A stretch of 44,249 bases of DNA. Source: Bacillota bacterium. Lineage in GTDB: Bacteria; Bacillota; Sulfobacillia; Sulfobacillales; Sulfobacillaceae. The DNA is taken from positions 1-44,249 of the forward strand of contig JAIMAE010000006.1 of the NCBI GenBank assembly GCA_023512105.1. Direction: 5' to 3'. The notes beneath the pieces are model-generated. The model made no database searches. It saw nothing but the letters and a program-made list of their open reading frames with translations, and was not told the origin of the DNA. Below are positions 16,126-25,523 of this stretch, piece by piece. The position numbers and the translations under genes are program-made. Each line of letters opens with the position of its first letter. Position 1 is the stretch's first letter.

Positions 16126-17031
16126 ATGGCCAGTCGCAAGCCGTGGTACGGAAGAGATGTCGGACTTTCCGTGCGGATGGGGATCACCCTGTTTTTGTTG
16201 GCCGCTTTATACCTGGCCTTTTTAATCTTTCTCTTTGAATCGGGCGTCCCCTTGCCGACGTTGATTCTCATCATGGGGCTATTGCTGCTGTCGCAGTACT
16301 ACTTCTCTGACCAGTTGGTGCTGTGGTCTACCCGCGCTCGGTTGGTAAGCCCGGCGCAATACCCGCAGCTTTACCAAATTGTGGAACGCCTGTGCCAACT
16401 GGCGGACATCCCGGTGCCTAAACTGGCGGTGATGCCGGCGAGGATGCCCAACGCCTTTGCCACCGGCCGCGACCCCAAAAACTCGGTGGTGGTGGTCACG
16501 CAAGGGTTGCTCGACCGCCTGGATGAGCGCGAACTGGAGGCTGTGTTGGCCCACGAGCTCACCCACGTCAAGAACCGCGACGCTCAGCTGATTACGGTCG
16601 CCAGCTTTTTCGCCATGCTCGCCTCCTTCATCGTCCAGCAGATCTTCTTCGTCGGCCTGTCCATGGACGAGGGAAGGGATCGACGGGGTGGAGGCGGAGG
16701 CATCCTGTTGGTCTGGGTGGGGTCGCTCATCGTGTGGGCGATCAGCTTCATCTTGATCCGGGCCCTCTCGCGGTATCGCGAATACGCCGCCGACCGGGGT
16801 TCGGCAATTCTCACCGGCCATCCCGGCTACCTCGCCAGCGCCTTGATGAAAATCGAAGGCGGCATGCGCCGTACGCCGGACCGGGACCTAAGACAGGCGG
16901 AAGCGTTCAACGCCTTCTTCATCTTTCCCGCCATCAGCCGGGACTCGTTGATGGAGCTATTCTCCACACACCCCAACCTGGAGCATCGCTTGGCCTACCT
17001 TGAGCGTCTGCAGGAACAGATGGAGAAGTAG
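16126..17031 (+). CDS. htpX: HtpX-like membrane zinc metalloprotease (M48)
   Basis: Membrane-bound protease that degrades damaged membrane proteins. After a basic N terminus there are two transmembrane segments (about 16-62). The zinc motif HELTHVKNRD follows with His-Glu-x-x-His, then two more hydrophobic helices (about 160-180 and 202-222), and the third ligand Glu in REYAADRGSA. The C terminus keeps STHPNLEHRL. Length is about 301 residues, normal for HtpX. ATG 16126 is preferred since GGAGGG lies 9 bases upstream and would touch ATG 16117. It is followed 29 bp later by pspAB, so protease and Psp component form one stress operon. Confidence 0.92.
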   Translation: MASRKPWYGRDVGLSVRMGITLFLLAALYLAFLIFLFESGVPLPTLILIMGLLLLSQYYFSDQLVLWSTRARLVSPAQYPQLYQIVERLCQLADIPVPKLAVMPARMPNAFATGRDPKNSVVVVTQGLLDRLDERELEAVLAHELTHVKNRDAQLITVASFFAMLASFIVQQIFFVGLSMDEGRDRRGGGGGILLVWVGSLIVWAISFILIRALSRYREYAADRGSAILTGHPGYLASALMKIEGGMRRTPDRDLRQAEAFNAFFIFPAISRDSLMELFSTHPNLEHRLAYLERLQEQMEK

Positions 17032-17060
17032 CCGGTTGGACAAACCAAGGGAGATGGCGT

Positions 17061-17621
17061 ATGGGCTTTTTTGACGCCCTGTTCGGTCGCACCCGGGTGC
17101 CTCCGGGAAAGGCGGATCCGCTCTTTGCGCTCAGCACCGCGCTGTTGGACATCGAGGCCAAGCTGGCCTGTACCCCTGGGGAACAGTCGGCGGTGGTATT
17201 GAGGATGGTCGACAACTCAGCCTACGAGGCGATCGAACGCGATGTCCTGGCCACCCTCAACCTCGGCGGCAAAGACCTCCCGGTACAACTGCACAGTCGC
17301 GAAGACGAGTTTGGCTTCCGCTGGATGATCTTTGCCTCCCGCGACGTGGAGGCGGTGCTCAACGCCATCTACTTGGCTTCTGACCTCCTGAAAGAAGGGG
17401 GCTATGCGGACAGCCTGTTGGCCGCGCTGTTCAAGTTTGAGCCCAAAACCTGGTACCTGATTTACAGCTTTCGGCGGGCCGCGTTTTACCCCTTCGTCCC
17501 CTTGCCGGGGAAACAACGGGACCAGGCGCGAGAATTTCGCTTGGGGCAGACGTTAAAAGCTTGGTTGCCCATAGAAAAAGACCCCGAGCGATGGTATGCG
17601 CTCTGGGATCCCCCGATTTAG
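17061..17621 (+). CDS. pspAB: PspA-associated protein PspAB
   Basis: A 186-residue soluble protein of the PspAB family, known by name from its genomic link to PspA in Gram-positive bacteria and archaea. It starts MGFFDALFGRT and has WYLIYSFRRAAFYPFVPL and a C-terminal ALWDPPI; there are no membrane helices. The biochemical role is not established. AAGGGAG stands about 9 bases before the ATG. It is downstream of htpX and converges with pspAA, only 10 bp separating the stop codons, which ties the two operons into one module. Confidence 0.82.
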   Translation: MGFFDALFGRTRVPPGKADPLFALSTALLDIEAKLACTPGEQSAVVLRMVDNSAYEAIERDVLATLNLGGKDLPVQLHSREDEFGFRWMIFASRDVEAVLNAIYLASDLLKEGGYADSLLAALFKFEPKTWYLIYSFRRAAFYPFVPLPGKQRDQAREFRLGQTLKAWLPIEKDPERWYALWDPPI

Positions 17622-17631
17622 CCAAGACACC

Positions 17632-17895
17632 TTACGCTTCCGACTCCAGCCACCGCTTGGCCTCCGCCAACGAGATGTCCGGCGGCGGCAAGATCAGGTC
17701 GGAGGGGGTCAACTCCTCCGCCGAAAGCTTTTCCCCGGCCCGCGCCACCGCCACCGCCTGCTCCAGCAAGGCTTGAAATTTGGCTTGGTTTCCCGCCTCC
17801 AGTTCCTCCAAGAGCGCATCGTCCAGAGCGTGAAGCTGCTCAAATTGCTGGGGATCGACTCGGTACTGGCCTTCGGCCATTACGCGGACGATCAT
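17632..17895 (-). CDS. pspAA: PspA-associated protein PspAA
   Basis: An 87-residue protein of the PspAA family, beginning MIVRVMAEGQYRVD and containing a helical middle (LHALDDALLEELEAG) and DLILPPPDISLAEA near the end. Its ATG overlaps the pspA stop by 4 bp (ATGA), so it is translationally coupled. The family is linked to PspA by gene neighbourhood; its mechanism is not known to me. Confidence 0.84.
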   Translation of the reverse strand: MIVRVMAEGQYRVDPQQFEQLHALDDALLEELEAGNQAKFQALLEQAVAVARAGEKLSAEELTPSDLILPPPDISLAEAKRWLESEA

Positions 17896-18608
17896 ACCGA
17901 TTCTCCCTTGCCCATCTCGGCCTTGAGCTTGGCCAACTCCTCCGCCACCGTATCGTGGGCTTGCAGTTTCTTCAACTCGTCGCGAATCGGGTCGTTCGCC
18001 GCGCTCCCCGCCTCTAGCGCCAGCACACCCTTTTCCGCCAACTCATCCACGGCCGCCGCCCGAGCCCGCAGACTTTCGGTTTTATCCTGAGCCCGTTGCA
18101 ACGCCAAGGCCAAGTCGGCCATGTCTTCCCCCAGTCCGGTGGTCGCCTCGCCGATCTTGACCTGGGCCTGGGCCGCCGAATACTGGGCCTTGATCACCTC
18201 TTTTTGGGTGCGGAAGGCATCCACTTTGAGCGCCAACTTCTGTTGGAGGTCGGTCAGACGCGCCTCCTCGCGCGCCAGTTCCTCAATTTGCGCCTTAAGC
18301 GGCTCAATCTGGGCCTGGACGGCCTGCTTGCGACTGATCGCCTGCTGGGCCAGGTCATCCCGCCCCGCGACCACCGCGTCGCGGGCGTCCTGCTCCCACT
18401 GTTGCACCTGTTGCTCCAGCCGGCTCAACTGCAGTTCCAGCCGCTTCTTGGAGGTCACCACCTCGGCCACCCCGCGACGGATGTTTTGCAGCTGTTCAAC
18501 CTGCTTTTGGTAAGAGTATTCCAACGTCTCTCGCGGGTCTTCCGCCCGATCCAGCACGTTGCTGACCTTGGCTTTAAAGATCGTGGACATCCGCGACAAA
18601 AGCCCCAT
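17892..18608 (-). CDS. pspA: phage shock protein A / IM30 / Vipp1-family protein
   Basis: A 238-residue, almost wholly helical coiled-coil protein that assembles on the inner face of the membrane and protects it under stress (ESCRT-III-like family). The amphipathic N-terminal helix MGLLSRMSTIFKAKVSNVLD is followed by EDPRETLEYSYQ, a family hallmark, and long heptad stretches to about 215. ATG 18608 has GGAGG 7 bases upstream. It is first in the pspA-pspAA operon and has a near-perfect sigma-A promoter at 18635-18663. Control by a cognate sigma or PspF-type activator is not suggested by the sequence. Confidence 0.93.
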   Translation of the reverse strand: MGLLSRMSTIFKAKVSNVLDRAEDPRETLEYSYQKQVEQLQNIRRGVAEVVTSKKRLELQLSRLEQQVQQWEQDARDAVVAGRDDLAQQAISRKQAVQAQIEPLKAQIEELAREEARLTDLQQKLALKVDAFRTQKEVIKAQYSAAQAQVKIGEATTGLGEDMADLALALQRAQDKTESLRARAAAVDELAEKGVLALEAGSAANDPIRDELKKLQAHDTVAEELAKLKAEMGKGESV

Positions 18609-18634
18609 GCCCACTCCTCCCTTCTCTTGCCCCA

Positions 18635-18663
18635 AGTATATTCCCGCCTCCCAGAGCTGTCAA
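18635..18663 (-). promoter_or_regulatory. strong sigma-A promoter of pspA-pspAA
   Basis: The minus strand reads TTGACA, exactly 17 bases, TATACT. The pspA start codon is 27 bp downstream of the -10 box. Confidence 0.85.
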
Positions 18664-18677
18664 AAGCATCCTTGGCG

Positions 18678-18698
18678 GGCCCGATAGCGGGTCGGGCC
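18678..18698. repeat. inverted repeat upstream of pspA
   Basis: GGCCCGA and TCGGGCC are perfect 7-bp arms around TAGCGGG. They start 15 bp upstream of the pspA -35 box, a position suited to a regulator, but it could be a chance GC hairpin. Confidence 0.4.
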
Positions 18699-18756
18699 TT
18701 TGGGAAAGGCTATGCCCGGAATAAACGCCTAGCCAAGGGGCGAAGGGAGGATGCAG

Positions 18757-19008
18757 ATGGCGACCGTGCACTGTCTGATGACCCGCTGCCGGTTCAACGA
18801 CCGACGGTTGTGCACCCTGGGAAAGGTCGAGGTCGGACCCGAGGCGATTCGGCGGCCTCCCGCCTACGCCGAGCCAGAGGGGTTGATCTACATCGCCCCC
18901 CATCCGGTCGGCTATGCCAGCGAATACCAAGGCTATCTGCAGATGGCCGAACAACAACCTCAAGAGGAGGAACCGGGCGCCATCTGTCGCAGTTACCTCC
19001 CCCGTTGA
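18757..19008 (+). CDS. small Cys-rich protein, DUF1540-like N terminus
   Basis: An 83-residue protein. The first 25 residues hold Cys6, Cys11 and Cys19 in the order HCLMTRCRFNDRRLC, then TLGKVEVG, which is the look of DUF1540 metal-binding domains of Bacillota (C-x4-C-x7-C followed by an IxV strand). The remainder is acidic with one more Cys near the end. ATG 18757 is chosen since GGGAGG is 6 bases upstream; ATG 18751 touches it. It is divergent from pspA and converges on pyrG. No function is known. Confidence 0.6.
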   Translation: MATVHCLMTRCRFNDRRLCTLGKVEVGPEAIRRPPAYAEPEGLIYIAPHPVGYASEYQGYLQMAEQQPQEEEPGAICRSYLPR

Positions 19009-19032
19009 GGTTGCTCGGCACAGTTTTTGAGC

Positions 19033-20748
<1,716 letters not shown>

Positions 20749-20752
20749 TTAA

Positions 20753-20791
20753 GCGCCCGCAGCGCAAACAAGGGAACGGGGCCGAGGGCGC
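20753..20791 (-). terminator. possible hairpin terminator or attenuator between rpoE and pyrG
   Basis: On the minus strand GCGCCCTCGGC and GCTGCGGGCGC pair with two mismatches around a 17-base loop, followed by only TTAAAAG. The poor T-tract makes termination uncertain. Confidence 0.3.
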
Positions 20792-20792
20792 C

Positions 20793-21095
20793 TCACCATT
20801 CCTCTTCTTCGCCTTCGTCCCCGTCCTCTTCGTCCCCGCTGAAGTCCCCCCGCTCCCGATCTCGACCCGACGACTTGCTGGCGCTTCCCTTGGGGTTCCA
20901 TTCTTTGAGCCCCCATTGCGCCGACCCCCGGTAGGTAAAGCGGGTGTCGAGGTTAATCTCGGTATAAATTTGGGCAACCCGTTTGGGCTCTCGGTCTAGA
21001 CCGAGGAGTGCCAGCGTCTCGTCTAACAGGTCTTGGACGTCGAGGGGCTGCCCGTGTTGCTTGAGGACTTGGTAGGCGGCATCCGTGGCCCGCAT
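20793..21095 (-). CDS. rpoE: RNA polymerase delta subunit
   Basis: Bacilli-specific polymerase subunit that promotes recycling and selectivity of RNA polymerase. It has the HARE-HTH fold (residues ~1-70: DAAYQVLKQHGQPLDVQDLL, then AQIYTEINLDTRFTYRG and WGLKEW), followed by a short acidic tail (DEEDGDEGEEEEW). At 100 residues it is shorter than the ~170 of B. subtilis because the acidic tail is short. The ATG at 21095 is chosen because family homology begins there; a TATAAT at 21133-21138 would place the transcript start near the next upstream ATG. It lies just upstream of pyrG as in other Bacilli. Confidence 0.85.
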   Translation of the reverse strand: MRATDAAYQVLKQHGQPLDVQDLLDETLALLGLDREPKRVAQIYTEINLDTRFTYRGSAQWGLKEWNPKGSASKSSGRDRERGDFSGDEEDGDEGEEEEW

Positions 21096-21132
21096 CCATG
21101 CACCCCCAGTTCCGTTCTCGCACATCGGAGGT

Positions 21133-21138
21133 ATTATA
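21133..21138 (-). promoter_or_regulatory. -10 element of rpoE
   Basis: A perfect TATAAT on the minus strand, 37 bp before the chosen rpoE start. The -35 region is poor (GCTTTG at 17 bp). Confidence 0.5.
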
Positions 21139-21286
21139 CCACCGATGAAGGCCCCCAAAGCAGTCCCCTGCGGTCCTCTCCCCATCCGCTCCGCGGTACC
21201 CACCCGCCCTCAGGTCATACAAATTGACAAGTCCTGTGACCAGGCGACAGGTATTTGCCGAGCGCGAATAAATCCGTCCCCAATTC

Positions 21287-21316
21287 TTGACACCAAAAAA
21301 ACCGATGCCCTAGACT
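21287..21316 (+). promoter_or_regulatory. promoter of the riboswitch-controlled cell-wall hydrolase
   Basis: A perfect TTGACA is followed after 18 bases by TAGACT. The predicted transcript begins just before the c-di-AMP riboswitch. Confidence 0.6.
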
Positions 21317-21329
21317 AGTCTCGTATTGT

Positions 21330-21470
21330 TTCGAGCCGAATCCCTGTCTTGCGATAGGGTACGGGGGATGTGGGTCTGTTCGACACAGACCGCTGGGTGA
21401 ATCTGACGACTGCGTCAGTAGGGGGCGCCTTCTCCCCCGAACCACCGGATGGGTACTAACCTCGGAGGCA
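21330..21470 (+). ncRNA. c-di-AMP riboswitch (ydaO/yuaA leader)
   Basis: The leader carries the conserved blocks of this class in the right order: GAGCCGAATCC (from 21333), TACGGGGGA, GGGTGAATCTG, GTAGGGGGC with a hairpin, CCCGAACC, and CTAACCTCGGAGGC at the end (to 21469). The terminal GGC can pair with GCC at the start (P1). This riboswitch usually turns genes off when c-di-AMP is high and often precedes cell-wall hydrolase or potassium-transport genes. Here it precedes a NlpC/P60 enzyme whose start lies about 27 bp after the aptamer. Confidence 0.88.
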
Positions 21471-21496
21471 CTACCAGAAGGAAGGATGTCGGATGA

Positions 21497-22687
21497 TTGG
21501 CTAGCTATCGACACCTGGCATGGGTGGCCACCGGATTGTCCGCCTTGGCAGCACCAACATTGTCGCCGGTGGTTCACGCGGCTTCACTTCCGGTCCTTCG
21601 CTTAGGAAGCGAGGGGTCGGCCGTACAGACGGCGGAACAAGATCTTCAACGCTTAGGATATTATAAGGGCGCTATTGACGGAATTTTTGGACCTGAGTTG
21701 CAAGGGGCCGTCCAAGCCTTTCAGCGCGCGCAAGGCTTGTCCGCCGATGGAGTGATCGGCCCGGCCACCTGGCAACGCCTCACCGCCGCCCTTCAAGGGG
21801 CGACGGCGGTAGCCTCTAGCCAAGCCTCTCCCAATTTTGCCGCCGCGGCTGGCAGCATCGCCTTAGGCGACCAAGGGGATGCGGTCAAGGCCCTCCAAAC
21901 CTTGCTGAACCAAAACGGAGCCCAGCTGGTGGTGGACGGCGATTTTGGCCCGATGACCTACCAAGCCGTGCGGCTGTTCCAGGCCAATCACGGGCTTCCG
22001 GTCACCGGCGTGGCCGACTCGGCCACCTTAAATCTTCTCCAATCCTTGGCCAACGGGGGCGCGGAGACGTTACATATCGGGAATAGCGGATCGGCGGTGG
22101 CCACGCTTCAGTCAGAATTGACGCGCTTGGGATACAACACCGACGGAGTCGACGGGGTCTTTGGGCCCAACACCGAACACGCGCTGATCGCCTTCCAACA
22201 AGCCCACGGTCTCAGCGCCACCGGGACCTTGACCTCCGCCACCGAAACCGCCATCGCCCAAGCCTTAGCCCAACAAGGCAACGCCACCTCCGTCAGTCGT
22301 GGCACCAGCTCTCCCACCCGCGAGGCGGTAGTTGGTTTGGCCCTCCGATACGACCACTGGCGCTACGCCTGGGGCGGTGCGACACCTTCCTCCGGCTTCG
22401 ACTGCTCGGGATTCGTGCAATGGGTATACGGCCAGTTTGGCATCTCGCTGCCCCGCACCTCCTTCGACCAGTGGAACGCCGGCACCCACGTGAGTTACAG
22501 CGCTCTGCAACCGGGAGATTTGGTCTTCTTCACCACCGGCGGCGTATTTGCCGACCACGTCGGCATTTATTTAGGCGACGGCAACTTCATCTCCGCCACC
22601 ACCCCCGAGCAAGGCGTGGTGATTCAAAACATGGGAATGGCGTATTGGGCCCAGCGGTTTGACGGCGGAGTGCGCCTACTTCCGTAA
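21497..22687 (+). CDS. secreted NlpC/P60 peptidoglycan hydrolase with three PG-binding repeats
   Basis: Cell-wall endopeptidase of 396 residues. A signal peptide (about 1-28, cut near VVHA-AS) is followed by three peptidoglycan_binding_1 modules (about 37-98, 120-186, 192-258; each with GxxGxxV..LQ and DGxFGP) and a C-terminal NlpC/P60 domain (275-396). The catalytic Cys303 is in GFDCSGF and His354 in DHVGIYLG. The start is a TTG with AGAAGGA about 10 bases upstream. It is a single-gene unit with its own promoter, a c-di-AMP riboswitch in the leader, and a strong terminator at 22705. It probably remodels the wall during growth, spore formation or germination under control of turgor-linked c-di-AMP. 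Confidence 0.92.
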   Translation: MASYRHLAWVATGLSALAAPTLSPVVHAASLPVLRLGSEGSAVQTAEQDLQRLGYYKGAIDGIFGPELQGAVQAFQRAQGLSADGVIGPATWQRLTAALQGATAVASSQASPNFAAAAGSIALGDQGDAVKALQTLLNQNGAQLVVDGDFGPMTYQAVRLFQANHGLPVTGVADSATLNLLQSLANGGAETLHIGNSGSAVATLQSELTRLGYNTDGVDGVFGPNTEHALIAFQQAHGLSATGTLTSATETAIAQALAQQGNATSVSRGTSSPTREAVVGLALRYDHWRYAWGGATPSSGFDCSGFVQWVYGQFGISLPRTSFDQWNAGTHVSYSALQPGDLVFFTTGGVFADHVGIYLGDGNFISATTPEQGVVIQNMGMAYWAQRFDGGVRLLP

Positions 22688-22704
22688 GGACACGCGGAAC
22701 AACA

Positions 22705-22735
22705 GGGCGCCCGCGCGCAGGCGGGCGCCCTTTTC
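22705..22735 (+). terminator. rho-independent terminator of the NlpC/P60 gene
   Basis: A perfect 10-bp stem GGGCGCCCGC / GCGGGCGCCC with a 6-base loop is followed by TTTT. Confidence 0.88.
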
Positions 22736-22743
22736 GCTGCCGC

Positions 22744-23910
22744 CTACTCCACTGAGAGAATTAGGCACTTGAGATACCGGGACTCGGGTAGCGTCGGCAT
22801 CACGGGGTGATCCGGGCCCTGCCCGCGAATCTCCATCACCCGCACCCGCCGGTGGACGTCGTGGGCCGCTTCTCCCACCACTTGGATGAACTCCTCTTCG
22901 GACAGGTGATAGGAACAGCTCGAGGTGACCAGAATGCCACCGGGCCGAATCAGTTTGAGGGCCCGCAGATTGATCTCCTTGTATCCAGCCCGGGCTTGAG
23001 CCACTTTGTCTTTGGCCTTGGTAAACGCCGGGGGGTCCAAAATGCCCATGTCGTAATGGGCCTTGCGGTCGCTCTCCGTTCGCAGCCAATCAAAGGCGTT
23101 GGCCGCCACCCAGTCCATTCGCGCGGCCAGGCCGTTGGATTCGGCGTTGAGGCGTGCCTGGGCCAAGGCATCGCGGTCGATGTCGACCCCCACCACCCGG
23201 GCGGCGCCGGCCCAGGCACAGTGAAGGCCAAACCCGCCGGTGTGACAGAAAGCGTCGAACACCTCTTTGCCTTGGGCCAGGGCGGCCACCCGACGCCGGT
23301 TCTCAGCTTGATCCAAGAAATGGCCGGTTTTCTGGCCGCTCACCAGATCGACCAGAAATCGTATCGGCCCTTCTTGGACCGTTAGCGGGGAGCGCATCTC
23401 CCCGTATAACATCCGGTCCTTGCGCGGTAGCCCTTCGATCTCCCGCACCGCCAGGTTACCGCGCTCCCACACCCCGTCCGGCTTCAGGAGCTGGACCAGC
23501 TCGTCGACAATCGCCGGAAGGAATCGAGCAATCCCGAGGCTGGTGCACTCCACCACCAACATCGGCCCGTAGCGGTCGACAACCAATCCCGGCAGGCCGT
23601 CCGATTCCGAGTAGACCAGCCGATAGGCGTCGCGCTCCCGCATCACCCGTTCCCGATAGCGAACCGCTTCCTGCACGCGACGGCGAAAGAACCCCTCATC
23701 CACCGACTCGCGCCGAAAACGGGTCAACATCCGCACCGCGATCACAGAGCGCGGATTAAAAAACCCTTGCCCTACGTACCGGCGTTCTGGATCCCACACC
23801 GAGACCACCGAACCCGGCTCGGCGTCGCTGTGATGAATTTCGCCCCGGTATATCCACGGACAACCCTTGAGCACTCGGGCCTCGTTGCTTTTCAGGCGAA
23901 CGGACTGCAC
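22744..23910 (-). CDS. RlmI-like 23S rRNA (cytosine-C5) methyltransferase
   Basis: SAM-dependent RNA methyltransferase of the RlmI/YwbD type, 388 residues. It has an N-terminal PUA domain (~1-75, with RVLKGCPWIYRGEI), a linker EEHFRD-like region (~76-190), and a C-terminal Rossmann methyltransferase (~200-388) with DAFCHTGGFGLH, GVDID and the substrate motif DPPAFTK, then SSCSYHLS holding the candidate catalytic Cys. The start is GTG with AGGAG 6 bases upstream. It lies 31 bp after gltX on the same strand, so the two may share a transcript. The target base is inferred from the family only. Confidence 0.85.
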   Translation of the reverse strand: MQSVRLKSNEARVLKGCPWIYRGEIHHSDAEPGSVVSVWDPERRYVGQGFFNPRSVIAVRMLTRFRRESVDEGFFRRRVQEAVRYRERVMRERDAYRLVYSESDGLPGLVVDRYGPMLVVECTSLGIARFLPAIVDELVQLLKPDGVWERGNLAVREIEGLPRKDRMLYGEMRSPLTVQEGPIRFLVDLVSGQKTGHFLDQAENRRRVAALAQGKEVFDAFCHTGGFGLHCAWAGAARVVGVDIDRDALAQARLNAESNGLAARMDWVAANAFDWLRTESDRKAHYDMGILDPPAFTKAKDKVAQARAGYKEINLRALKLIRPGGILVTSSCSYHLSEEEFIQVVGEAAHDVHRRVRVMEIRGQGPDHPVMPTLPESRYLKCLILSVE

Positions 23911-23941
23911 CTTTTCTCCTCTTCCTTCAGCGGGTCCGAAG

Positions 23942-25399
23942 TCAGTCGGCGATCGGGACGGCGCCCGCCAGCACCGCCTCGGCCGCGCGCCGCACCCGAT
24001 GCACCGTTTCCCCCGGACCCAACACCGCCAGTAACTCGAACAGCCCTGGTCCCACCGTCCGCCCGGTCACCGCCAGACGCACCGGATGGATCAGCTGAGC
24101 CCGCTTCAGCCCCAGCTCCTCGGCCAGTCGGTCAAAGGTCTGGGCCAGCGCGTCGTGATCCCAAGTCGCCAATAGCTCGAGCGCGGCCGCAACCCGCTCA
24201 AGGCGTTCTCCCACCGCCGGCTCCTCAAAATACTTGGCAACGCCTTTGGCCTCGTAGGCCTGAGGTGGTTCATAGAAGAAACGCAGGTTCTCCGCCAACT
24301 CCACCAGGGTTCGGGCGCGCTCGCGGGTCAGCGCCACCACTTGGTCCAGCGGCGGACCCGCCTGGACTGCAATCCCGCGGGCGTCGAGGAACGGCCGCAC
24401 GGCATCGACCACCCGCTCGATCGGAAGCAGGCGCAGATACTGACCGTTCATCCACTCCAACTTCTTGAGATCGTAAATCGCCGCCGTCTTCTGGACCCGG
24501 GCCAGGTCAAACCACCCGATGGCCTCCGCCAGGCTCATGATCTCGCGCTCCTCCGGCGGCGACCAACCCAGCAACAGCAAGTAGTTGACCAGGGCCTCGG
24601 GAAGAATCCCTTGCGCCCGGTATTCCTCCACCGAGGTAGCGCCGTGGCGTTTGGAGAGCTTCGAGCGGTCTGGGGCTAAGATCATCGGCACGTGGGCATA
24701 CGCCGGCAAGGGAAATTCCAGGGCCTGGCTGACCAAGATCTGTTTAGGGGTGTTGGAGAGGTGCTCCTCGCCCCGAATCACGTGGGAAATGGCCATGGTG
24801 TAATCGTCGACCGCGGCCGCGAAGTTGTACACCGGGGTGCCATCGCTTTTGCACAGCACGAAATCATCGAGCACGGCGTGCTCAAACTCCACCGCTCCGC
24901 GAATCAAATCCTGGACCACGGTGCGGCCTTGGCTAGGAACCTTCAGGCGCAGGACATAGGGGAGCCCTTCCCGCTCGGCCCAATCCGCAGGAGTCAGCGA
25001 CCTGCACCGGCCCACGTAACGGGGCGGCAAGCCTTGAGCGCGCTGGCGCTGGCGGTCCGCCTCCAGTTCCGCAGGCGTGCAGTAGCACCGGTAAGCGCGG
25101 CCACTGGCCTCCAGTTGCGACAAATACCGGCGGTAGAGGTCGCGGCGTTCAGATTGCCGATACGGGCCGTATGCTCCGCCGACGTCCGGCCCCTCGTCCC
25201 AAACGATGCCCAGGCTGCGCAAGCCTTCCATCATCGCCGCCTCGGAACCAGGAATCAGCCGCGCCTGGTCGGTGTCCTCCACCCGCAACACCATCGTCCC
25301 CTGGTGATGGCGGGCGAAGAGAAAATTAAAGAGCGCCGTCCTGGCTCCGCCGATGTGTAGCGTGCCGGTCGGACTGGGCGCATAGCGGACTCTAACCAA
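23942..25399 (-). CDS. gltX: glutamate--tRNA ligase
   Basis: Charges tRNA-Glu (and often tRNA-Gln in Bacillota) with glutamate. Length 485. The class-I motifs are YAPSPTGTLHIGGARTAL at the N terminus (HIGH variant HIGG) and DRSKLSKRHG (KMSKS variant, about residues 245-254). The zinc-type segment CYCTPAEL is present. The start is a TTG with GGAGGG 6 bases upstream, giving the usual MVRVRYAPSPTG. It has a clear promoter at 25432-25460. If this host lacks glnS, charging of tRNA-Gln would go through this enzyme and GatCAB; nothing here decides that. Confidence 0.95.
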   Translation of the reverse strand: MVRVRYAPSPTGTLHIGGARTALFNFLFARHHQGTMVLRVEDTDQARLIPGSEAAMMEGLRSLGIVWDEGPDVGGAYGPYRQSERRDLYRRYLSQLEASGRAYRCYCTPAELEADRQRQRAQGLPPRYVGRCRSLTPADWAEREGLPYVLRLKVPSQGRTVVQDLIRGAVEFEHAVLDDFVLCKSDGTPVYNFAAAVDDYTMAISHVIRGEEHLSNTPKQILVSQALEFPLPAYAHVPMILAPDRSKLSKRHGATSVEEYRAQGILPEALVNYLLLLGWSPPEEREIMSLAEAIGWFDLARVQKTAAIYDLKKLEWMNGQYLRLLPIERVVDAVRPFLDARGIAVQAGPPLDQVVALTRERARTLVELAENLRFFYEPPQAYEAKGVAKYFEEPAVGERLERVAAALELLATWDHDALAQTFDRLAEELGLKRAQLIHPVRLAVTGRTVGPGLFELLAVLGPGETVHRVRRAAEAVLAGAVPIAD

Positions 25400-25431
25400 T
25401 CTCCACCCTCCCGCGCTCCGTTGCTTTCGGT

Positions 25432-25460
25432 AGTTTAACCAAGAGCTGGGAAGGGGTCAA
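25432..25460 (-). promoter_or_regulatory. promoter of gltX
   Basis: On the minus strand TTGACC is followed after 17 bases by TAAACT; the start codon is 33 bp downstream. Confidence 0.6.
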
Positions 25461-25481
25461 GCAAACCGGGTTGGCCGTCCC

Positions 25482-25509
25482 GGCGGGGAAGGCAGAGTGC
25501 CTTCCCGCC
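25482..25509 (-). terminator. hairpin downstream of acs
   Basis: GGCGGGAAGGC pairs with GCCTTCCCCGCC (one bulge) around a 5-base loop, just past the acs stop codon. There is no T-tract, so it may be a 3'-end stabilising hairpin rather than an intrinsic terminator. Confidence 0.45.
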
Positions 25510-25523
25510 AGGCCAGGCTCGGA

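Noticed and set aside
21224-21229. TTGACA as a -35 box for the riboswitch gene
   Set aside because: No -10 box at 16-19 bp; the TTGACA at 21287 with TAGACT is a better fit.
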